DNA of 9,675 bases from Spirochaetota bacterium. GTDB taxonomy: Bacteria > Spirochaetota > Leptospiria > Turneriellales > Turneriellaceae. The DNA lies in the NCBI GenBank assembly GCA_963205035.1, contig CAUJII010000207.1, positions 1 to 9,675 of the forward strand, read 5' to 3'. Positions 6,808 to 9,675 of this stretch are shown here, one piece after another (position 1 is the first letter of the stretch; every line of letters starts with the position of its first letter). The notes under the pieces were generated by a model, which had not been told where the DNA came from, did not search any database, and worked only from the letters and a program-made list of their open reading frames with translations. Made by a program: the position numbers and the translations under genes.

Positions 6808-7426
6808 GGGACTCTCCTTGTGTTGTGACTCGCAAGACCGACGCCGTGCCGGAAGGTTTAGAAATATCCAAAACCTCCCACAGCGGTTTAGCCAACGCTT
6901 TGAGTTGATGGTATGCCTGCCGAAAGGCGGCGTGGTCGTACATGGAACGCTCGACCACCAAGATAGGCACAGAGCGTCGCGTCAACGCGGCCAAGCGTTC
7001 GTTGAGCAAGTGTAAAAGATACGCCGCTTCATCCGAGGCGACGTCGCCGTCGAAGAATTGTTTGAATGGAGCCAACAGGTAAAAGACGTCGAGCCCCGCC
7101 CGCCAGTTTGTCGCGATGTCGTGCACCGCTTCGAGAATTTGGTATGGAGTAAAAGCTCTGCGGATGTCTATCGAGAGGAGCGCCGAATCGACATCCAATC
7201 CATGCCTGAGTAGTTCGTTGACTAAAGCGATATTGTCGAAACGCACGGCACAATCGACAATGCGAACACGCCGATTATCTAAGTAGTGCCGAACCATCCA
7301 ACTGTGGCTCAGAGAAAACACTCTGGAATCGCCCGTGAGCAGCCCCACGGTGTTAGCGGGCCAGTTCAAGACGGCGTCTTTGATACCGCTTCTTAATTCC
7401 GCGTGCGATTGTCTTTCGAGCCACAT
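6701..7426 (-). CDS. RecA-fold-like protein without Walker A (ImuA-like position)
   Basis: First gene of the leftward operon, 241 residues from ATG at 7426. A GTG at 7438 gives four more residues, but it would lie at or above the inferred transcription start, so I prefer the ATG; neither has a clear Shine-Dalgarno. The pattern resembles a RecA/Rad51-type ATPase core: a strand-loop GLLTGDSRVFSLSHSW (28-43) where Walker A would be, without the GK(S/T); VRIVDCAVRFDNIALVNELL (54-73); LLSIDIRRAFTPYQILEAVH (83-102), the 'RAFT-x-x-Q' pattern of DNA-repair RecA-like proteins; FYLLAPFKQFFDGDVASDE (115-133); and a hydrophobic strand VPILVVE (153-159) at the Walker B position without an acidic end typical of active enzymes. 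I infer a non-hydrolysing RecA-like partner, comparable in position to ImuA. Residues after about 206 overlap the next gene and look unstructured. Fold assignment is moderate; function is inferred. Confidence 0.65.
   Translation of the reverse strand: MWLERQSHAELRSGIKDAVLNWPANTVGLLTGDSRVFSLSHSWMVRHYLDNRRVRIVDCAVRFDNIALVNELLRHGLDVDSALLSIDIRRAFTPYQILEAVHDIATNWRAGLDVFYLLAPFKQFFDGDVASDEAAYLLHLLNERLAALTRRSVPILVVERSMYDHAAFRQAYHQLKALAKPLWEVLDISKPSGTASVLRVTTQGESHGTHNRTLQHSNGHGRAKNAKVPQSFAQERPGSIR
6814..6819 (-). promoter_or_regulatory. Ribosome binding site of the 99-residue gene
   Basis: AAGGAG on the minus strand, 6 nt before the ATG at 6805-6807. It lies inside the coding region of the upstream RecA-like gene. 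This is the strongest Shine-Dalgarno in the window and the main reason to accept a start that creates a 107-nt gene overlap. Confidence 0.85.
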
Positions 7427-7431
7427 AAATC

Positions 7432-7460
7432 TTGACACCGAGAATTAGTACATGGTTAGT
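7432..7460 (+). promoter_or_regulatory. Tentative promoter for the LexA-like gene
   Basis: A perfect -35 hexamer TTGACA (7432-7437) is followed after 17 bp by GTTAGT (7455-7460), only a 3 of 6 match to TATAAT. Operator 1 covers the -10, and operator 2 would lie just downstream of the start, consistent with autorepression. No better plus-strand pair was found between 7427 and 7535. Confidence 0.3.
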
Positions 7461-7470
7461 GTACCGTCAA
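7442..7470 (-). promoter_or_regulatory. Tentative promoter for the RecA-like/PolB operon
   Basis: On the minus strand, TTGACG (7465-7470) matches the -35 consensus at 5 of 6. A 17-bp spacer follows that coincides exactly with operator 1, then TAATTC (7442-7447), a poor -10; ACTAAT at 15-bp spacing is the alternative. A repressor bound in the spacer would block RNA polymerase. The predicted transcription start is near 7435, which favours ATG 7426 for translation. The weak -10 keeps confidence low. Confidence 0.35.
7448..7464. promoter_or_regulatory. Operator 1 (GTACA-N7-TGTAC palindrome)
   Basis: GTACATGGTTAGTGTAC is a 17-bp inverted repeat with 5-bp perfect arms. It has the same length and arms as operator 2, with centres 29 bp apart. 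It lies between the divergent RecA-like/PolB operon and the LexA-like gene. I infer that it is a binding site for the adjacent HTH-S24 repressor. No other copy of this paired motif was found in the window. Confidence 0.75.
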
Positions 7471-7472
7471 GC

Positions 7473-7497
7473 AAAAGTACACTATCGGTGTACTTTT
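7473..7497. promoter_or_regulatory. Operator 2, perfect 10-bp-arm palindrome
   Basis: The arms AAAAGTACAC (7473-7482) and GTGTACTTTT (7488-7497) are exact reverse complements around a 5-nt centre TATCG. The core GTACAC-N5-GTGTAC (7477-7493) has the same 17-bp architecture as operator 1, and the more perfect arms suggest the higher-affinity site. It is 39 bp upstream of the LexA-like start codon. It has no downstream T-tract that would make it a terminator for a neighbouring gene, and its pairing with operator 1 argues for a protein-binding site. Confidence 0.8.
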
Positions 7498-7523
7498 ATT
7501 TTCGTGCAGTTTTCTGCTCAACT

Positions 7524-7530
7524 AAAGAGG
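7524..7530 (+). promoter_or_regulatory. Ribosome binding site fixing the LexA-like start
   Basis: AAAGAGG is 5 nt before ATG 7536. This selects the shorter 211-residue product over an in-frame ATG at 7452, which would lie inside operator 1 and add 28 residues with no HTH character. Confidence 0.8.
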
Positions 7531-7535
7531 TTGTT

Positions 7536-8171
7536 ATGGATTTAGCGGTTATGAAGCTATTGGAACTCAAGCGTCAAAAAGGGCTCACAAACGAAGATAT
7601 CGGTCGCATCTGCGGGGTGAGCAAGCAAGCCGTCACCAATGTCTTCCACGGCCACACAAAGGAAGTCCCCTCTTATTGGATTTCTCAACTCATCGAAGCT
7701 TTCGATCTGGACGCCAATTACTTCTTTCATAAGAAAGCAGAATTGCAGCTCTACGATGTTTCCGCATCCGCAGACCTCCAGACGATTCCCTTCTTGGGCC
7801 GAATCGCCGCCAGCTTTCACCGAAACTCCGAAGAATTGCCGGCCGAAGGTTTTGTTCTCCCCTCGTTCATGCTGCGCAACAAAAAGCAATGTTTTGCTTT
7901 AAGGGTCTCGGGAGATTCGATGGTAGGCGCCGGCATCTTGGATGGCGATATATGCATTATCGAAAAACAGCACGACACCGGTAAGTTGAAAACCGGCGAT
8001 ATTGCCGCGTTTCGAATCGACGGCGATGCAACACTCAAGACCTATGAAAAGCATAAAGGCCAAACTTGGCTCGTCCCTGCAAACCCGAAATACCAGGCTA
8101 TCTCCTTGAGCGCAAAAAACGATGTAGAACTCATCGGCACCTTTGTTAGCCTCTTGAGGCCGCCTGTGTAA
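7536..8171 (+). CDS. LexA/CI-type repressor: XRE HTH plus S24 peptidase
   Basis: A 211-residue self-cleaving transcriptional repressor. An XRE/Cro-CI-type helix-turn-helix spans about residues 6-64 (LTNEDIGRICGVSKQAVTNV, 17-36), unlike the winged HTH of E. coli LexA. A short linker leads to an S24/LexA peptidase domain (about 84-208). The catalytic Ser is S128 in VSGDSM and the general-base Lys is K168 in DATLKTY. The region around the scissile bond, PFLGRIAAS (85-93), aligns with the LexA Ala-Gly site but has Ala92-Ser93. In the family, activated RecA stimulates self-cleavage and derepression. I infer that it controls the divergent PolB operon and its own unit through the two palindromes just upstream. 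The SRAP gene follows after 39 bp. A prophage CI origin is the main alternative, but no phage genes are nearby. Confidence 0.93.
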   Translation: MDLAVMKLLELKRQKGLTNEDIGRICGVSKQAVTNVFHGHTKEVPSYWISQLIEAFDLDANYFFHKKAELQLYDVSASADLQTIPFLGRIAASFHRNSEELPAEGFVLPSFMLRNKKQCFALRVSGDSMVGAGILDGDICIIEKQHDTGKLKTGDIAAFRIDGDATLKTYEKHKGQTWLVPANPKYQAISLSAKNDVELIGTFVSLLRPPV

Positions 8172-8181
8172 TCTCCTTGCA

Positions 8182-8196
8182 CGCCTGCAACAGGCG
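8182..8196 (+). other. Small perfect hairpin between the LexA-like and SRAP genes
   Basis: CGCCTG, a CAA loop and CAGGCG form a 6-bp GC-rich stem-loop in the 39-bp gap. No T-tract follows, so it is not an intrinsic terminator. The SRAP gene has no clear Shine-Dalgarno, so the hairpin could affect its translation or mRNA processing; this is speculative. Confidence 0.4.
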
Positions 8197-8210
8197 GCAA
8201 TCGCGGTTCC

Positions 8211-8975
8211 ATGTGCGGTCGTTTCGGATTTATCTACCCATCGCAAGAGGACTGGGCAGACGCAACCGTCGACATGGCTCTCGACGCAAAATTTAACGCA
8301 TCTTTTGAAATCGAAAAGGCAAAGCTGCCCAGCCGTACGAATATCGCTCCTACACAAAATGTTCTGACAATCGTCTACTCGCAAAAAGAGAAGTCGCATC
8401 TTGTCGTACCCATGCGCTGGGGATGGGAGCCCTCTTGGAGGAAGGCGGGTCAGCTCCACAATGCAAACTTCCAAACAATAATAAATCCCTCAAAGACGGT
8501 ATGGAAAAAAGACTTCGTATCGAGGCGGTGTGTTCTCCCTGCGAGTTTCTTCTATGATTGGCAAACGCGCGACGATGGGACGAAAGTTCCATGGAAGATC
8601 GAACGCGCCGATGGAAAGACGATGTTCTTGGCCGGCGTATTCCAGTTTGGGCCTCTTCGAAAAAATCCGAACGAGAAAATCCTCACCGTAGCGGTCATTA
8701 CTTTTCATGGGAATCGGTTGATGCAGAAGATAAACAACGCCGATCCGCCGGGAACGCAAACAGTCTTCATCGAAAAAAGTGACTTGCGTCGTTGGCTCGA
8801 TCCTAAGATCGAGAATCCGCAAGATATAGCGGCTCTTGTAAGGCAATACAACGAAGACGCAATTCGAGTAACTCCGCTCTTGGCCGTGGGCAACGACAAG
8901 TCCGGCACGATGCCCTTGGAACGCGGCTGGATTGACCCTTTGGATGTTTCGACTCCGTATTTTGAAAACCCATAG
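8211..8975 (+). CDS. SRAP (YedK/HMCES-like) protein with altered active site
   Basis: SRAP proteins shield abasic sites in single-stranded DNA by covalently linking them to Cys2 after removal of Met1. The 254 residues begin MCGRFGF, so the start at 8211 is fixed by the family's requirement for Cys2. Other family blocks are NIAPTQN (44-50), MRWGWEPSW (68-76), HNANFQTI (83-90), RRCVLPASFFYDW (105-117) and LRRWLD (192-197). Compared with YedK, Cys2, Arg4 and the Asn of NAR(S/A)ET (N84) remain, but that block's Arg is N86 and its Glu is Q88. The Glu of FYEW is D116, and the His of the IH-x-RMP block is N175 (KINNADPP). The protein is therefore a divergent member whose crosslinking or reversal chemistry may differ. 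It lies 39 bp after the LexA-like gene, fitting the known SOS association of this family. Confidence 0.93.
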   Translation: MCGRFGFIYPSQEDWADATVDMALDAKFNASFEIEKAKLPSRTNIAPTQNVLTIVYSQKEKSHLVVPMRWGWEPSWRKAGQLHNANFQTIINPSKTVWKKDFVSRRCVLPASFFYDWQTRDDGTKVPWKIERADGKTMFLAGVFQFGPLRKNPNEKILTVAVITFHGNRLMQKINNADPPGTQTVFIEKSDLRRWLDPKIENPQDIAALVRQYNEDAIRVTPLLAVGNDKSGTMPLERGWIDPLDVSTPYFENP

Positions 8976-9020
8976 GAGCGTTGCGAATAAACCACGCACC
9001 GGGAGCCCTGCAAAAAATAC

Positions 9021-9049
9021 TTGTCATACGTAAGTTTATTTGCTAAAAT
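9021..9049 (+). promoter_or_regulatory. Strong promoter of the antitoxin-toxin operon
   Basis: TTGTCA (9021-9026, 5 of 6) and TAAAAT (9044-9049, 5 of 6) are separated by exactly 17 bp. This is the best sigma-70-like promoter in the window. The expected start point, 6-7 nt after the -10, falls at 9056-9057, on the antitoxin ATG itself, so the mRNA is predicted to be leaderless. Confidence 0.78.
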
Positions 9050-9061
9050 GCACGTATGCAT
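9025..9061. promoter_or_regulatory. Overlapping inverted repeats over the antitoxin promoter
   Basis: CATACGT (9025-9031) and ACGTATG (9052-9058) are exact reverse complements 20 nt apart, bracketing the spacer and the -10. A second palindrome, ATGCA-CGTA-TGCAT (9048-9061), covers the -10 end, start point and start codon. Such placement is typical of toxin-antitoxin autorepression operators. I infer binding by the antitoxin or the complex. Confidence 0.55.
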
Positions 9062-9316
9062 TCATCCAGCGCAAAACTCACATTATCATTGGACAAGAAA
9101 ACGATTGAAAGTGCCAAGAAATACGCCCAAAAGAGAGGCAAGAGTGTCTCGAAGATAGTCCAAGATTATCTTTCATCTATATCGAAGAGTGAGTCCAAAC
9201 AAGGAAATACACCTATAGGGCCTTTAACCCAAGAACTTCATGGTGTCCTTAAAGGAAAAATCTCCTTAGATTACAGGTTGGATATTGCGGACTATATTGA
9301 AAAAAAATACAAATAA
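9056..9316 (+). CDS. Antitoxin of a PIN-domain toxin-antitoxin pair
   Basis: An 86-residue small protein beginning MHSSSAKLTLSLDKKTIESA, then a helix (KKYAQKRGKSVSKIVQDYLS, 21-40). The strand 'KLTLSLDKKTIESAKKYA' followed by 'GKSVSKIVQDYL' is the ribbon-helix-helix-like pattern seen in the DUF6364-type antitoxin group (family name from memory). The C-terminal part (50-86) is probably the toxin-wrapping segment. It is directly followed by the toxin gene with the junction TAAATG, no bases between stop and start. There is no Shine-Dalgarno, and the promoter predicts transcription starting at the ATG, so translation is likely leaderless. The RHH part would bind DNA and autoregulate through the inverted repeats at 9025-9061. 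The antitoxin assignment is strong from sequence pattern plus neighbour. Confidence 0.87.
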   Translation: MHSSSAKLTLSLDKKTIESAKKYAQKRGKSVSKIVQDYLSSISKSESKQGNTPIGPLTQELHGVLKGKISLDYRLDIADYIEKKYK

Positions 9317-9675
9317 ATGGCACAGAAGGTATACTTAGATTCAGACGTCATCTTGGATTATTTGGCCGAGCGCAAGCCCCACGACGAGGCGGCTCTAAAG
9401 ATCATAAATCTGCTGGAGAATCGCCAAATCCAAGGATACATTTCGTCGCTGATTGTCTGGAATTTATGCTACTTGCTGAGGAAAAATCTGGGGGCGGCTC
9501 AGGCAAGGTCCGTATTGCAAAAGTTTAGAAAACTAGTTCATATACTTCCAGTTACTGAGGAGACAATAGATTCAGCGCTCGCCTCAAACATGAGAGATTT
9601 TGAAGACTCCGTGCAATTTTTTGCCTTTAAAAAGGGAAAAATTGACATCTTTATTTCCCGGAACACCAAAGATTA
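9317..9675 (+). CDS. PIN-domain toxin (VapC-like), cut by window end
   Basis: The reading frame opens with ATG right after the antitoxin stop and is still open at the last base, giving 119 residues plus a partial codon. The protein starts MAQKVYLDSDVILDYLAERK, with the first PIN acidic residue in LDSDVILD (D8/D10). Then come YISSLIVWNLCYLLRKN (mid-protein helix), MRDFEDSVQFFAF (the conserved DFEDA(I/L)Q block with acidic residues) and KIDIFISRNTKD (the final D-x-x-x-(T/S)RN-x-D block). PIN toxins are Mg-dependent endoribonucleases that usually cleave tRNA or rRNA and are neutralised by the upstream antitoxin. The terminal residues, normally F plus about 10-20 more, lie beyond the window. No ribosome binding site is evident, so translation is probably coupled to the antitoxin. 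All PIN acidic positions expected in this part are present, so it looks active. Confidence 0.92.
   Translation, partial: MAQKVYLDSDVILDYLAERKPHDEAALKIINLLENRQIQGYISSLIVWNLCYLLRKNLGAAQARSVLQKFRKLVHILPVTEETIDSALASNMRDFEDSVQFFAFKKGKIDIFISRNTKD

Noticed and set aside
7452..7535. 28-residue N-terminal extension of the LexA-like protein from ATG 7452
   Set aside because: That ATG lies within operator 1, has no ribosome binding site and adds sequence unlike the HTH family. AAAGAGG before 7536 is the better start.
7899..8474. 191-codon minus-strand ORF across the LexA-like and SRAP genes
   Set aside because: It spans two well-supported plus-strand genes and their gap, with Cys/Arg-rich shadow composition.
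7448..8975. Prophage immunity region
   Set aside because: The HTH-S24 protein is CI-like, but no integrase, Cro, structural or lysis gene is present, and the neighbours are DNA-repair proteins.

Overview
The window looks like a chromosomal segment of a Gram-negative bacterium of intermediate GC content. A barrel-type outer-membrane protein with a Sec signal peptide and a small G-rich 'SH3/Sm-like' strand domain gives a weak hint of a spirochaete of the Leptospirales type. That taxonomic guess is low confidence. No rRNA, tRNA, CRISPR array or insertion sequence was seen.

Left part (1-4009), all on the minus strand: the Obg GTPase gene with an unusual lysine-rich tail (118-1263), an unrecognised coiled-coil protein (1347-1844), a PAS-GGDEF protein whose GGDEF signature is destroyed but whose c-di-GMP inhibitory site is kept (1937-2881), and an exported outer-membrane beta-barrel protein (2933-4009). 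Next to these, a 5'-truncated HigA antitoxin remnant (about 4041-4247, plus strand) marks a decayed toxin-antitoxin locus and overlaps the 3' end of the polymerase gene.

Central part (4215-8975), the most interesting region: two divergent transcription units share one control region. Leftward run a RecA-fold-like protein lacking a recognisable Walker A, a 99-residue helical protein, and a family-B DNA polymerase. The polymerase's proofreading site is degenerate, its motif C is altered, and it carries a cysteine cluster just after motif A. Rightward run a LexA/CI-type self-cleaving repressor (HTH plus S24 peptidase) and an SRAP (YedK/HMCES-like) protein with several substituted active-site residues. 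The gap between them holds two 17-bp palindromes of identical architecture (GTACA-N7-TGTAC). I infer a DNA-damage-inducible, self-regulated lesion-tolerance cassette. It is analogous in layout to lexA-imuA-imuB-dnaE2 cassettes, but with a family-B polymerase in place of DnaE2.

Right part (8976-9675): a type II toxin-antitoxin pair, a small antitoxin apparently made from a leaderless mRNA and a PIN-domain toxin that runs off the window end. The antitoxin's strong promoter is overlaid by inverted repeats. No gene-free stretch exceeds 300 bases. The longest is about 205 bp between the outer-membrane protein and the polymerase, and the HigA remnant largely fills it.
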